This document shows, piece by piece, positions 26,698-36,732 of a stretch of 64,000 bases of DNA. A program made the translations under genes and the position numbers. The stretch comes from Natrinema sp. HArc-T2 (lineage in GTDB: Archaea > Halobacteriota > Halobacteria > Halobacteriales > Natrialbaceae), in NCBI RefSeq assembly GCF_041821085.1, contig NZ_JBGUAZ010000003.1, positions 248,001 to 312,000 on the forward strand, given 5' to 3'. Under the pieces are notes generated by a model. It was not told the DNA's origin, searched no databases, and saw only the letters and a program-made list of their open reading frames with translations. Within the stretch, counting starts at the first letter, position 1; each line of letters starts with the position of its first letter.

Positions 26698-28132
26698 CTG
26701 CCTCACGCCACAGCGCCGCGGGAATCTCGTCGAGCATCTCGGAGGCGAGCACGCCCAGTGCATCGCTGACAGCGAGGCGCTCGCCGGCAACGCCGTTGAC
26801 GTACGCGCCAGCCGTCGCGGCCTCGAGCGGGTCGGCCTCCTCGAGCAGCGCTGCGACGATTCCAGCTAGAAGGTCACCGGTGCCGCCAACTTTCATTCCG
26901 GGCGTCCCTGCTCGGCAGATCCGGGTACGCTCGCCGTCGGTTATTACGTCGTCGACGCCCTTCGCGAGGACGACGTGACCCAGGTCGGCCGCGAAGGCCT
27001 CGATCTCGTCGGCTGCGTCACGAAGGGAGTCGGTGTCCGGCCCGCCCATCCGAGCGAGTTCCCGGCGATTGGGTGTACAGACGAGCGTCGCCGCAGTGTC
27101 GACCTCTGGGACGACCGACAGCGCGTCGGCGTCGACGACCGCCGGCCCTGTGTACGATTCGAGGAACTGGCGCGTCGCCTCGAGTGTCTCGTCTGCTGTC
27201 CCGAGACCGGGGCCGAGGACGACGATGTCGTCGTGGCGTTCGGCCGTCTCGACGAGGTCGTCGGCCTGATCGGGCGAGAGTCGGTCGCGTCCGTAGGGCT
27301 GGACGATGAGGTCCTCGGCGTAGCTCTGGATCTCGCCGGCGACGGAGTCGGGCGCAGCGACGAACGAAAGTTCGACGCCGCCTCGCAGCGCCGCCTGTGC
27401 GGCGAGTGCCGGCGCGCCGGTGTACGGGCCGCCGCCGATGACGAAGACGCGACCGTCGCGATTCCGGGGCCGGGCGAGAGCGACATCGCCGGGGCCAGCG
27501 AACCGTTCTGCGGTAGCTGGGATCCCGATATCAGCGACGGTAATCTCGGCGTCGAGGTCGTCGAGCCCCGGTTTCGTATCGTGGAAGGTAACGACACGGT
27601 CGGCCTCGACGCCGTTAGACGCGTGGTCGCCCCCGTCGGCGTCGAACCCGGACGGGACATCGACCGAAACGACGGTCGCGTCGGCTGTATTGATCGCCGC
27701 CGCCGCAGTCGCCGCCGGCTCCCGGAGGTCGCCGCTGATTCCCGTACCGAGCATCGCATCGACGATTACGTCCGCTTCGTCGAGGGCGGGGGAGTCGGCT
27801 GCGAGGGCGCTCGAGTCGGGCACCTCGCGGATGTCGTAGTCGGCCTGCTGGAGTGCGTCCCAGTTCTCGCGAGCGATGTCGGTGCCGATCAGGTCGGCGC
27901 GACCAAGCAACAGCGTCGTGACATCGTACGCGTCGAGGAACCGGACGGCGACGAACGCGTCTCCGCCGTTGTTCCCACGACCAGCGACGACGACGACTCG
28001 AGCGCCCGGATCGGCGACCGTTTTTATCTCCCGGGCAATTGCGTGCCCGCTCGACTCCATTAATTGCTTTCGCAGCACGCCTAGCGCCGCAGCGTTCGCG
28101 TCGACGGCGGCCATTCGCTCGCCTGTAATCAT
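26690..28132 (-). CDS. nnr: Bifunctional NAD(P)H-hydrate epimerase/dehydratase
   Basis: A 480-residue repair enzyme. The N-terminal YjeF epimerase domain (residues 1 to about 210) carries VVVVAGRGNNGGDAFVAVRF and DVIVDAMLGTGISGDLREPA. The C-terminal ribokinase-like dehydratase domain (about 215-480) carries FVIGGGPYTGAPALAAQAA and the catalytic GMKVGGTGDLLAGIVAALLE. It restores NADH/NADPH damaged by hydration, using ADP in archaea. It is the first gene of a two-gene unit with moaC. Confidence 0.95.
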   Translation of the reverse strand: MITGERMAAVDANAAALGVLRKQLMESSGHAIAREIKTVADPGARVVVVAGRGNNGGDAFVAVRFLDAYDVTTLLLGRADLIGTDIARENWDALQQADYDIREVPDSSALAADSPALDEADVIVDAMLGTGISGDLREPAATAAAAINTADATVVSVDVPSGFDADGGDHASNGVEADRVVTFHDTKPGLDDLDAEITVADIGIPATAERFAGPGDVALARPRNRDGRVFVIGGGPYTGAPALAAQAALRGGVELSFVAAPDSVAGEIQSYAEDLIVQPYGRDRLSPDQADDLVETAERHDDIVVLGPGLGTADETLEATRQFLESYTGPAVVDADALSVVPEVDTAATLVCTPNRRELARMGGPDTDSLRDAADEIEAFAADLGHVVLAKGVDDVITDGERTRICRAGTPGMKVGGTGDLLAGIVAALLEEADPLEAATAGAYVNGVAGERLAVSDALGVLASEMLDEIPAALWREADE

Positions 28133-28220
28133 ACACGAGGGTTCGACCGGCCGACCGTTGAAGATTGCGGACGGGACAGCCCGTTCGGCGGCTGTCTCCT
28201 ATCGTCTATCGAGCGTTGCG

Positions 28221-28308
28221 TGATACGGACTCCTCTCAGTCAGTGCCGGCACACCCGCGACCCGTCCTGCGGGTGCGCCGGTACCCAGTGATAGCAGACC
28301 GTATGACT
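28221..28308 (+). repeat. Dispersed structured repeat, copy 2
   Basis: Begins GATACGGACTCCTCTCAGTC and ends GCAGACCGTATGACT. The outer ATACGG/CCGTAT and inner ACCCGC/GCGGGT segments can pair, with CCGGC/GCCGG between. It lies between nnr and the ABC genes. Confidence 0.8.
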
Positions 28309-28373
28309 CGAGGGGGACTGGGTTCCGCGACCAGCACCGTTATTATCAGCTCTTGTGAATGGTTCGGCGTTCA

Positions 28374-29147
28374 ATGGGTGCAATTCGCGTCAACGGACTC
28401 CGGAAGTCCTACGGGTCCGTCGAGGCAGTCGCCGGGATGACGTTCACCGTCGAGCGTGGGGAGCTATACGGCTTTCTCGGCCCGAACGGGGCGGGGAAGA
28501 CGACGACGATCCGAACGCTGACCGGACAGATCCAACCGGATGGGGGAACGGTCCGCGTCCTCGAGACCGATCCGACGACAGAGCCACTCGCAACGCGCCG
28601 GCAGGTCGGTATCCTGCCGGAGCAGGGCTCGCCGCCGAGCTTTCTGACGCCGCGTGAGTATCTCGAGTTCGTCGGTGAGGTGCGCGAGCTTTCGGCCGAC
28701 CGGGTTGCCGAGGGGACGGCGGCGTGGGCCGAGCGGCTGGGATTCGAGAGCAAGCTCGATACGCTGCATACCGATCTCTCTCGCGGGCAACAACAGAAGG
28801 TGATGATCACACAGGCGTTCATTCACGAGCCGGACGTGGTCTTCATCGACGAGCCGCTGGCGAACCTCGACCCGCTCGTCCAAGAGCAGGTCAAGCGCTT
28901 TCTCGTCTCCTATGCTGCCGGCGACAACGCCGTCTTCGTCTCGACGCACAACATCGACGTCGCCGAGGAGATCTGTTCCCGCGTCGGCATCGTCGCCGAC
29001 GGTCGGCTCGTCACGGAACGCGCGCTCGCGGGCAAGCGCGACGATGACGAATCGCTCCTCGAAGTCTTCCTCGAGCGCGTCGAGGGAACGGCAGAGCGAG
29101 ATATGCCGAGTCTCGGCCAGATCGACCGGACGGACACAGATACATGA
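28374..29147 (+). CDS. ABC transporter ATP-binding protein
   Basis: A 257-residue ATPase. FLGPNGAGKTTTIRTLTGQI contains Walker A, the signature is LSRGQQQKVMITQAF, Walker B is EPDVVFIDEPLANLDPL, and the switch His occurs in VFVSTHNIDVAEE. The D-loop and length are normal for the drug/antibiotic exporter class. I chose the ATG at 28374. An in-frame ATG at 28359 would add five residues and falls too close to the TATA-like TTATTATC at 28340. The stop overlaps the permease start by 4 bases. Confidence 0.93.
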   Translation: MGAIRVNGLRKSYGSVEAVAGMTFTVERGELYGFLGPNGAGKTTTIRTLTGQIQPDGGTVRVLETDPTTEPLATRRQVGILPEQGSPPSFLTPREYLEFVGEVRELSADRVAEGTAAWAERLGFESKLDTLHTDLSRGQQQKVMITQAFIHEPDVVFIDEPLANLDPLVQEQVKRFLVSYAAGDNAVFVSTHNIDVAEEICSRVGIVADGRLVTERALAGKRDDDESLLEVFLERVEGTAERDMPSLGQIDRTDTDT

Positions 29148-30580
29148 GCGAGACGGGACTCTCGACGCGACAGTTGCTCGCAGTGCTCTTTCGCGAGGAG
29201 TGGCGCATGCACACCCAGCTGTTCGGGGGCTGGCGATTCGCGCTCTTTCCGGTCGTCATCGCCGTCCTTGCGGTGAGCGCGACGGTCGCGCTGCTCGAGA
29301 CCGGCACCGCGCACGGACCGATCGTCGGCGGCCTCCACGCGCTGGCCGTCGGCTTCGGGCTCTATAGCGGCACCGCGGGTTTCGCGGGATCGGACATGCT
29401 CGAGAACGTCTTCGGACGACTGTCCCTGCTGCTCTCGTCGTCGACGACGCTGCCACTTTCGCGGCGGCGGTTGCTCGGTGTCTTCCTCCTGAAGGACGCG
29501 CTGTTCTACGGTGTTGCGTTCGTGTTGCCGATGGCGCTTTCGAGCGCGGCCCTGACTGAGCTTTCGGCTGCAACGCCGGTCGTCGTCGGACAGTTCTGGC
29601 TGTCGCTCTGTCTCGTCTTCGCCGTCGGGATGGCGACGACCGTCGCGCTGATCGCCGTCCGAACTCGTGGCGTCCCGCCGTGGGCGGTCGGACTGCTGAT
29701 CGGTTTCGCCGTCGTCGGCACCTGGGCCGCTGGCGGACTCGGCATCGTCCAGTCCGTCCTCGTACCAGTCCGCGGCTCCGCGATCGCCGCGAGCGGGCTA
29801 GCCGTCGGCACCGTCGTCGTCGCAGCGGTCTCGCTTGCAGCCTACGATCCGACGTACGGTCGTCCCTCACGGACCACGACCGATCGCTTCGCCCGACTCA
29901 GCGAGGCACTGCCCCTCGAGAACGCGCCACTGGTCACGAAGTCGCTGCTCGATCTCGCGCGCTCGTCGGGCGGCGTCTGGAAGCCGTTCGTCTCGGCGTC
30001 GATCCTGCTGGCGCTCGTGGCTGCACTCGTCGGCGTCGTCGACTCGATCACCGGCATCGCGCCCGCGCCGGGGATCTTCTTCGGCGGCGTCCTCGGGCTC
30101 TCGGCGTTTACGACCTACAACTGGCTGACCCAGTTCGACTCGCTCGAGGCCTATCTTGCCTACCCCGTCTCGATCGCGGACGTCTTCCGGGCGAAGCGGA
30201 TCGCCTTTATCCTCGTGGGTGCGCCGACGGTCGCCGTGCCCTACCTCGCTGCCGTCGTCTGGTTCGACGCGACACCCCTCGACGCCGTCGTCGGTGCGAT
30301 CCTGCTGGCTGGCTACGCGCTGTACTACTACGGCCTGACCGTCTACATCGCCGGCTTCGACCCCAACGAGTTCCTTTTCGACGCCGTTCGCTTCGCGACG
30401 TTTACCGTCGGCGTCGCCGTCGCGCTCGTGCCGACGCTGGTCGCTGGCTTCGTGGTCGTCCCGCCGTCCGTCGACCTCGCTGTTGCGCTCGGCGTCGGTG
30501 GGGTCGTGATGGGTGTCGTTGGGACCGTCCTCTCGAGTCGTGCCGGGCCACGCTGGGACGTGCGCTATCGGGCGGAGTGA
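29144..30580 (+). CDS. ABC transporter permease
   Basis: A 478-residue membrane protein with about ten to twelve hydrophobic segments, for example at residues 25-48, 55-75, 115-140, 145-170, 175-200, 205-225, and five or six more beyond residue 285. It has no recognisable substrate-specific motif. It partners the ATPase that overlaps it by 4 bases. The large single permease, lacking a duplicated partner, is typical of ABC-2-like haloarchaeal exporters of unknown cargo. Confidence 0.85.
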   Translation: MSETGLSTRQLLAVLFREEWRMHTQLFGGWRFALFPVVIAVLAVSATVALLETGTAHGPIVGGLHALAVGFGLYSGTAGFAGSDMLENVFGRLSLLLSSSTTLPLSRRRLLGVFLLKDALFYGVAFVLPMALSSAALTELSAATPVVVGQFWLSLCLVFAVGMATTVALIAVRTRGVPPWAVGLLIGFAVVGTWAAGGLGIVQSVLVPVRGSAIAASGLAVGTVVVAAVSLAAYDPTYGRPSRTTTDRFARLSEALPLENAPLVTKSLLDLARSSGGVWKPFVSASILLALVAALVGVVDSITGIAPAPGIFFGGVLGLSAFTTYNWLTQFDSLEAYLAYPVSIADVFRAKRIAFILVGAPTVAVPYLAAVVWFDATPLDAVVGAILLAGYALYYYGLTVYIAGFDPNEFLFDAVRFATFTVGVAVALVPTLVAGFVVVPPSVDLAVALGVGGVVMGVVGTVLSSRAGPRWDVRYRAE

Positions 30581-30712
30581 GCGGGTGATACCGCCATTAC
30601 GAGGATGATAGAGAAGTCTTCTGCCGATGTCGATCACAGATCCAGGTGGCGAATTGCCAGACGAGGAGTGGTACAAACAGAGGAGGAGTGGCGCCCACGA
30701 GCGGCGATCAAA

Positions 30713-31369
30713 TCAATTTCTCAGGAGTTCTAAATTCTGTACCGTCGGGAGGTTCCAGTTGTAAGTGACCGCAGCTAACCGAGTCAGAACGGTCACTGCC
30801 GCACACGCTACAGCAGCCGCACTCCCAGTTGCGCCGATCGTTTCCACGAGCCAGTATGTACTCCCACCAAGGACTGCACAACTGGCATAGAAATCTTCGA
30901 AGAGGATGAACGGGGACCGGTCGAGCAGAATATCTGCAAACGCACCACCACCGACGGCGTTGATCATTGCGATAACGACGACACCGAACACTGAGACACC
31001 TGCCTCAGTTGCGACGATCGCACCAGTTGTCGTAAAGGCAGCGAGCCCGATCGCGTCCGAAACAAGCGTGATCGGATGCGTCTCCGGAGCGGTGAAGACG
31101 ACGCTCAGTGCGATCGCCAGCCCAACACCAAGCAGTCCCAGACTGATCTCGATCGGGGATTGAAGTGCTAATGGAACCCGTGTCACGAGAATATCGCGTG
31201 TTGCCCCACCTGCGAATGCCATTGCCAACCCAACGATCGTAATGCCAAGCACGTCGAACTCTTCGCGGATCGCCTTCGATGAGCCGACGAGGGCGAACGC
31301 GATCAACCCGATCGTGTTCATCACCGCAAATGGATCGCCAAACAGTACTTCAAGGAGTTGCTGACCCAT
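30713..31369 (-). CDS. TRIC-type cation channel family protein (UPF0126)
   Basis: A 218-residue membrane protein with a duplicated three-helix unit. Each repeat carries a Gly-rich motif, FAGGATRDILVTRVPLAL in the first half and NAVGGGAFADILLDRSPFIL in the second. These match the UPF0126/YadS proteins, structurally shown to be homologues of TRIC trimeric potassium channels. About seven hydrophobic helices are visible. It is isolated and convergent with the ABC permease. Confidence 0.88.
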   Translation of the reverse strand: MGQQLLEVLFGDPFAVMNTIGLIAFALVGSSKAIREEFDVLGITIVGLAMAFAGGATRDILVTRVPLALQSPIEISLGLLGVGLAIALSVVFTAPETHPITLVSDAIGLAAFTTTGAIVATEAGVSVFGVVVIAMINAVGGGAFADILLDRSPFILFEDFYASCAVLGGSTYWLVETIGATGSAAAVACAAVTVLTRLAAVTYNWNLPTVQNLELLRN

Positions 31370-31502
31370 TGCCCGTGCCTACGAGAACGTGTCTCTTGAG
31401 TGCTCCGGGACTACGTTTCTCCAGATCCACGGACCGCTCCATGCGAGACCTGCACGACCCGTACAACGAGAGCGGGCTGACCCTCGCGGCGAACCGATAG
31501 GA

Positions 31503-31528
31503 CAATACACTCCCCAGCGGGAGTATTG
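31503..31528 (+). promoter_or_regulatory. Hairpin just upstream of cobyric acid synthase
   Basis: CAATA...CTCCC pairs with GGGAG...TATTG around a short loop, ending 10 bases before the ATG at 31538. It could influence translation. There is no match to the conserved cobalamin riboswitch core that I can see. Confidence 0.4.
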
Positions 31529-31537
31529 CCAACGCGG

Positions 31538-33139
31538 ATGACACGAACGCTTCTCGTCGCCGGAACTGCAAGCCACGTCGGCAAGTCGACGGTCGCAGCG
31601 GGCCTCTGTCGATTGCTCGCCGACCGTGGGGTCGACGTCGCGCCGTACAAGGGCCAGAACATGAGTAACAACGCGCGCGTCGTCGTTCGACCGGATGGTG
31701 ACGACCAGCGAACTGGTGGCCCTGCCGCGACCACCGACGACCGGTGGGGCGAAATCGGCGTCTCCCAGTTCGTCCAGGCTCGAGCGGCCCGCATGACTCC
31801 CACGACCGACTGCAACCCAGTCCTCCTCAAACCCCGCGGCGATGGTGAAAGCCAGCTGGTATTGCAGGGCGAGGCCCACGATCACGTCCCCGCTGGGACC
31901 TACTACGATGAGTACTGGGAGCGAGCACGCGAGGCTGCCGAACAGTCATATTGCCGGCTGGCAGCCGATAACGACGTGATCGTCGCCGAAGGCGCGGGCA
32001 GCATCGGCGAGATCAACCTCCACGATCGGGACCTCGCAAACGTCGAAACCGCCGAGTTCGCCGATGCCGATATCCTCCTGCTGGTCGACATCGAACGCGG
32101 CGGGGCCTTCGCCAGCCTCTACGGAACGATCGAACTCGTGCCCGACGCCCTCCGCGAGCGCATCGTCGGCGCGGTCATCACGAAGTTCCGTGGCGACCCA
32201 TCCCTGCTCGAGCCCGGCATCGAGGAGATCGAATCCCGAACTGGCGTGCCGATTCTGGGCGTGCTCCCCTACGACGATCCCGGCCTCCCCGAGGAGGACA
32301 GCGTCGGCCTCCCCGGTAGCGAGGAACGAGGCGTCGTCGGTGCAGACGACGGCGTTTCTGCCGACCGACGAGTTCGGATCGCCGTGCCCCGGCTTCCGCG
32401 GATCTCGAACGCGACCGATCTCGAGGCGCTGGCGGACGAACCTGGCGTCTCGGTGGTCTACGTGCCGGTCGACGGCGACGGGACAGCCGACCCGCTCGAG
32501 GGGATAGACGCCGACGCGGTCGTCATCCCGGGCACGAAGAACACGGTCGACGACCTGCTGGCGCTCCACGAGGCCGGCTTCGCCGACGCGCTCGCGGCCT
32601 TCGACGGCCCGGTCGTCGGGGTCTGTGGTGGCTACCAGATGCTCGGCGAGCGGATCACCAACGCCGCGCTCGAGGGGACAGGCACGGACGATGTCGTCGA
32701 CGGGCTTGGGCTGCTGCCGGTCGAAACCCGGTTCGAGGGGGACAAACGCCTCGAGCAGACGTCGGTGCCCGTCGACGGCTCGGCGTCGCCGCTGCTGTCG
32801 GGAGCAGACGGGTCTGCATCGGGCTATGAGATCCACGCGGGCCGGACGCAGGCACTCGAGGATGTCCGTCGGCCACTCGGCGACTCGAGTGCGGCCACGG
32901 GGCAGGTGCTCGGAACCTATCTGCACGGCCTGTTCGACAACGAATCGGTTCGGATGGCGTTTCTCGAGTCTGTCGCGGCGACGGCGGGGGTCGACTGGCC
33001 GCCGCAGGCGGAGACGGACGCGTCACCGTCGACGGACTCGGACGCGACAGAGGCTGGATCGACGCCGTACGATCGTGCGGCACGACTCGTCAGCGAACAC
33101 GTCGATCTGGCGGCGCTTGGCGACCCGTTCGGCGAGTAA
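31538..33139 (+). CDS. cbiP: Cobyric acid synthase
   Basis: A 533-residue amidotransferase. The N-terminal dethiobiotin-synthetase-like domain has [20 protein letters not shown] (P-loop), [15 protein letters not shown] and [19 protein letters not shown]. The C-terminal class I glutamine amidotransferase domain has [15 protein letters not shown] (nucleophile Cys), [13 protein letters not shown] and [11 protein letters not shown] (His). It amidates four side chains of adenosylcobyrinic acid. Other cobalamin genes are not adjacent. About 30 Asp/Thr/Ser-rich residues near the C-terminus ([18 protein letters not shown]) are an insert typical of halophiles. Confidence 0.95.
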   Translation: MTRTLLVAGTASHVGKSTVAAGLCRLLADRGVDVAPYKGQNMSNNARVVVRPDGDDQRTGGPAATTDDRWGEIGVSQFVQARAARMTPTTDCNPVLLKPRGDGESQLVLQGEAHDHVPAGTYYDEYWERAREAAEQSYCRLAADNDVIVAEGAGSIGEINLHDRDLANVETAEFADADILLLVDIERGGAFASLYGTIELVPDALRERIVGAVITKFRGDPSLLEPGIEEIESRTGVPILGVLPYDDPGLPEEDSVGLPGSEERGVVGADDGVSADRRVRIAVPRLPRISNATDLEALADEPGVSVVYVPVDGDGTADPLEGIDADAVVIPGTKNTVDDLLALHEAGFADALAAFDGPVVGVCGGYQMLGERITNAALEGTGTDDVVDGLGLLPVETRFEGDKRLEQTSVPVDGSASPLLSGADGSASGYEIHAGRTQALEDVRRPLGDSSAATGQVLGTYLHGLFDNESVRMAFLESVAATAGVDWPPQAETDASPSTDSDATEAGSTPYDRAARLVSEHVDLAALGDPFGE

Positions 33140-33180
33140 GAAAAGAGACGGCAAGACCAACAGCAGAGACGTTCGAGCGA

Positions 33181-33567
33181 CTACGATCCGTCGCGGTAGG
33201 TGCCGAGCAGTTCCTCGAGAATGATACACTCCTGGTCGGTCTCGTCGTAGTGGGTGTCGATGAAGCGTTCGGCGGCCTCGTAGTTGCCACGTAGTCCGTG
33301 TTTGCGGACGTTGATGACAGCATCGAGGAAGAACGTGCCACCGTCGGTCCCGAGCGCCTCGGCGTGATCGCGGTCGCTAATATCGAGTTCGGTCTGGATC
33401 TCGTCGAAGTTGAACGTCTTGACGTCGTGATCGTCGTTGATCAGAGTGAGGACGTACTCCGCAGAGAACCGGTAGAACTCGGATTTACTCTCGAACATAC
33501 CGTCTTCGACGAGCGCGTCGATCTCTTCGACCACGTCGTCGGGGTACCTGACGGTATCTTTCGCCAT
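33181..33567 (-). CDS. Ribbon-helix-helix transcription regulator
   Basis: A 128-residue protein. The first ~45 residues (DTVRYPDDVVEEIDALVEDG, then FESKSEFYRFSAEYVLTLI) are a CopG/Arc ribbon-helix-helix DNA-binding fold. Residues 70-128 form a separate acidic helical region that may bind a ligand or partner. GTAATTAATC at about 33589-33598 lies 27 bases upstream of the start, so the transcript is probably leaderless. Target genes are unknown. Haloarchaea use short proteins of this class in cell-division control, but ftsZ is not near. Confidence 0.85.
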   Translation of the reverse strand: MAKDTVRYPDDVVEEIDALVEDGMFESKSEFYRFSAEYVLTLINDDHDVKTFNFDEIQTELDISDRDHAEALGTDGGTFFLDAVINVRKHGLRGNYEAAERFIDTHYDETDQECIILEELLGTYRDGS

Positions 33568-33741
33568 GTACCTAGACTGTACGGTACTGATTAATTACTG
33601 TTTCGACGATCAAGTCACTCCTGAAACACAATGGCGCGATCGACACACCGTCGACGAGTGCAGACGCGGATATCACGGACCGTCATCGGGGCGGCGGTCA
33701 CCTGCAGAGTTATTGGGGTTCGCGCAAAAGGACGGACTGTC

Positions 33742-33993
33742 ATGGTAGACGAAACCGAACTTCGCGAGCAGATGATCGACGCGTTCGAAAATGCTGACTA
33801 CCCAGTCTCGAGTCCGATGGACCTCGTGCCAGCGTTACCTGACGGTCCGGGAACGAAATTCGAATCCGGCGACTTCTCGATGACCGCGATGGAGCTCAAC
33901 ACCAAGACCACGGGCGGCGATTTCCCCTACGATGACGTCGAGTCCCTCGTCGACGACCTGCTCCGTGAGCTCAAAAAGCAAGACGAACTGTAA
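33742..33993 (+). CDS. MTH865-like small protein
   Basis: An 83-residue protein with LREQMIDAFENADYPVSSPM, LVPALPDGPGTKFESGDFSM and YDDVESLVDDLLRELKKQ. The pattern matches the MTH865 family, an EF-hand-like fold known by structure but not function. The start at 33742 is preceded by GAGTTATTGG at about 33707, the expected place for a TATA box of a leaderless gene. No operon partner. Confidence 0.85.
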   Translation: MVDETELREQMIDAFENADYPVSSPMDLVPALPDGPGTKFESGDFSMTAMELNTKTTGGDFPYDDVESLVDDLLRELKKQDEL

Positions 33994-34187
33994 CTGTCGG
34001 ACACGTGCGGCTGTGGGCCGATCCGGACACGTCGCTTGCGTGCTGCCCGCATGAGCGCCATCGCGACCGCCGAGCCGACTTCTCGTCGATGAGTAGGGAC
34101 GCCAGTCGTTGACCAGCAAGCTTTTATTCCAGAGTGTGGTTTTGAGAGAAGAGAGCGGACACGGACTGGTTGGACTGAGATACACGG

Positions 34188-36293
34188 ATGAGCGACAGAC
34201 AGCGAGCGAGACCGATCGTCATCGTGACCGAGACCCCTGCCAAGGAGAGCCGTCTTCGGTCGCGGCTCGAAACGGCAACCGAACGCGATATTCGAACGGT
34301 CTCCGCTCCGACCGATCCCGACAGTCTCCTCGAGTCGATGACAGCGCCCCCCGGCGCCAAACGCGACGGCGGGGCGGAGACGCCCTCGACACACGGCGAA
34401 GACTCAGCGATCAGCGAGCCGGAGACAGCCGACGACGAGACCGTGCCGATGACACCAAGTGCCGTCGTTCTCGAACTTGACCGTCCGGACGACATACAGG
34501 CCCTGCTACAGCGTGTGCATGCTGACTTGTCCGACGTGCCGACGATCGTTGCCCCTCACGAGGGCAGCGAGCGACTCGCAACGGTGGCACTCCGTGCTGG
34601 TGCGACCGACTACGTGCCGATGAAACGTGACGAAGACCCGATCGATCGGATCGTCTCGGCGGTCCAGTCCGAACGCAGCGTCCTCTCTGACGACGACAGT
34701 CGGTATCACCACATCCTCGCCAACGAACTGCCCGACGAAGCGTTCGTCATCGGCGAGGACGGCACCTATCTCGAGGCGAAGGTCCGTCCCGAATCGGGGG
34801 ACCTCTACACGATCCCCGCCAACGAACTAGTCGGCACGACGCTCGCGGACGCGTTTTCCGATTCGGTCGCGGCGGACCTACAGGACTGCATCGATCAGGC
34901 GATCCAAACAGACGATGTGCAGTCGATCGAGTATCAGGCGAGCACCACCGACGGGTGCCGGCAGTTCGAGGCCCGTGTCGTCCCGATCGACGAGCGAATT
35001 CAGGGGCGACGCGCCGTCGTCTGGCTGGCACGAGACATCACCGAACGCGTCGAGCGCGAGCAACGGCTCCGCTCGCGTCAGGATCAACTCGAGACGCTCA
35101 ACCGGATCAACGCCGTCGTCAGACAGGTCATCGAGACACTCGTCGAGGCACCGGCCAGAGACACTATCGAACGCGAGGTCTGTGAACAACTCGTCGACTC
35201 GGAGCTCTACTGTGGCTCGTGGATCGCCGAATGGACCGGCGACGGGCAACTGTCCTACCGGACCGGCGCGGGCGACGCCGAGACCGTCCTCGAGTGTGTT
35301 CGTGAGTGTTCCGGCGAGTACGAGAACCCAGTCGAACAGGCAGCACGCACGGGCGAGTTGCGGACGACGAACGCCATCGTCGAGAACGAGTCGCTTCCCG
35401 AGGAGTTGCGGGAAGCAGCCCGCACGGATGACGTCAGATCCGGCATCGTCGTTCCAATCACACACGAGGACGCGACCTACGGCGTACTCACGGTTCTCGC
35501 AGGTCGTGACGACGCCTTCAGCGAGCGCGAGCGAGCCGAGTTCGAACTGCTCGGTGAGACGATCGGCTTTACCATCATGGCCGTCAAAAACCGTCAGCTG
35601 CTCTTTGCCGATTCCGTCGTCGAACTCGAGTTCCAGATCGACGGCGGCGATACGTTCTGCTTCGATCTCTCCGAGCAGTACGACTGTACCGGTTCGCTCG
35701 AGTGGGCCGGCACCACGTCGAACGGGCGTACCTTCCAGTACGTGACGGTCGACGGACTCGGGTGTGAGACGGTCCTCGAGGAGGCGAGAGACCACGAGTC
35801 CGTCGAGGAGTGTCGGGTCATCCACGACGGCGACGAGCGCTGTACGATCGAGTTGCGGCTCTCGACGTCGGGTGTCCGCACGCTCGCAAACCACGGTGCG
35901 ACGATCCGGGACGTCACCGTCGAGGACGGCGTCGGGACCTGTCTGGTCGAGGTATCACAGGACGCCGACATTCGGGAGATCGCCGAGGCACTGACCGTCG
36001 CCTACGAGAACGCCGAACTCGCCGCCAGACGAGAGGTCGACCGGGCGGTCAGGACGGCAGCTGAGCGACGAACCCGGATCCTCGACGGGCTCACTGACCG
36101 CCAGCTGACGACGTTACGACTCGCCTATTACGGTGGGTTCTTCGACTGGCCGCGCGAGAGCACCGGCGAGGAGATCGCCGAGGCGATGAACATCTCGCCA
36201 CCGACGATGCACCAACATCTCCGAAAGGGACTGAAGTCGATTCTCGGGGAGTTCTTCGAGGACAGTACCGGTACTGGCACAGGTATTGATTGA
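34188..36293 (+). CDS. Bat-type sensor-regulator (REC-like, PAS, GAF, HTH-10)
   Basis: A 701-residue regulator. Residues about 5-165 resemble a degenerate receiver (LRAGATDYVPMKRDEDPIDR), and residues about 175-290 are a PAS domain (ILANELPDEAFVIGEDGTYL). A GAF domain follows at about 310-470 (EQLVDSELYCGSWIAEWTGD, ending GETIGFTIMAVKN). The Bat-associated domain is at about 480-610, and the bacterio-opsin-activator HTH at about 635-695 contains LTDRQLTTLRLAYYGGFFDW. No histidine kinase is present, so ligand or redox binding to PAS/GAF probably drives DNA binding. A TATA at about 34120 leaves a short leader. Confidence 0.9.
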   Translation: MSDRQRARPIVIVTETPAKESRLRSRLETATERDIRTVSAPTDPDSLLESMTAPPGAKRDGGAETPSTHGEDSAISEPETADDETVPMTPSAVVLELDRPDDIQALLQRVHADLSDVPTIVAPHEGSERLATVALRAGATDYVPMKRDEDPIDRIVSAVQSERSVLSDDDSRYHHILANELPDEAFVIGEDGTYLEAKVRPESGDLYTIPANELVGTTLADAFSDSVAADLQDCIDQAIQTDDVQSIEYQASTTDGCRQFEARVVPIDERIQGRRAVVWLARDITERVEREQRLRSRQDQLETLNRINAVVRQVIETLVEAPARDTIEREVCEQLVDSELYCGSWIAEWTGDGQLSYRTGAGDAETVLECVRECSGEYENPVEQAARTGELRTTNAIVENESLPEELREAARTDDVRSGIVVPITHEDATYGVLTVLAGRDDAFSERERAEFELLGETIGFTIMAVKNRQLLFADSVVELEFQIDGGDTFCFDLSEQYDCTGSLEWAGTTSNGRTFQYVTVDGLGCETVLEEARDHESVEECRVIHDGDERCTIELRLSTSGVRTLANHGATIRDVTVEDGVGTCLVEVSQDADIREIAEALTVAYENAELAARREVDRAVRTAAERRTRILDGLTDRQLTTLRLAYYGGFFDWPRESTGEEIAEAMNISPPTMHQHLRKGLKSILGEFFEDSTGTGTGID

Positions 36294-36732
36294 GACGGTT
36301 TGCTGTCACTGTCTTCTGGCACATCCGCATGATGAGTTGCGGGCCCACCACACTGACTAGACAGTAGTGACTCGGTGATACGCCAGACGACGGGCAGCGG
36401 CTGTGTGGAGCTGATTCAGTCGATCCGGTGATGGACCGTCAGAAAGCGCCAGGAGACGTCGGCGCGCCGTCCGAGAGTGCAGTAGGTGGTGGTTCGAATG
36501 GGTGCGCTCGCACAGCGGCCATCGTCCAACTGACGCCACTTGGACAAGCGACTCGAGTCAAATAATAGTGTGTGATGTGGCCTGAACGGTCGGTTAGCAT
36601 CGGTTACGTGGGCTGCCCGCCGGCGACAGAACGTGCTGGTCTGACTGACGGTCACGCGAACTCGAGTCCCAGTCTTCGAAGACCGTCACGGATTCTTAAA
36701 CGTCGTCGATATGAACCCGAGCGCCAATACGC
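36294..36732. other. Intergenic region without a convincing gene
   Basis: It holds short opposing open frames with no family resemblance, and a TATA-like TTCTTAAAC near 36692-36700 that may serve the gene at 36733. Confidence 0.5.

Noticed and set aside
26975-28063. 362-codon plus-strand frame
   Set aside because: It lies wholly antisense to nnr, which has clear motifs.
31443-31502. 19-codon frame ([19 protein letters not shown]) before cobyric acid synthase
   Set aside because: Considered as a leader peptide, but there is no supporting promoter or conserved regulatory fold, so it may be chance.
31370-31537. Possible cobalamin riboswitch upstream of cbiP
   Set aside because: Only a short hairpin is present. 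The conserved B12-box core is not visible.
36357-36539. 60-codon minus-strand frame rich in Arg and His
   Set aside because: It is too basic for this organism, lacks a promoter and has no recognised motif.
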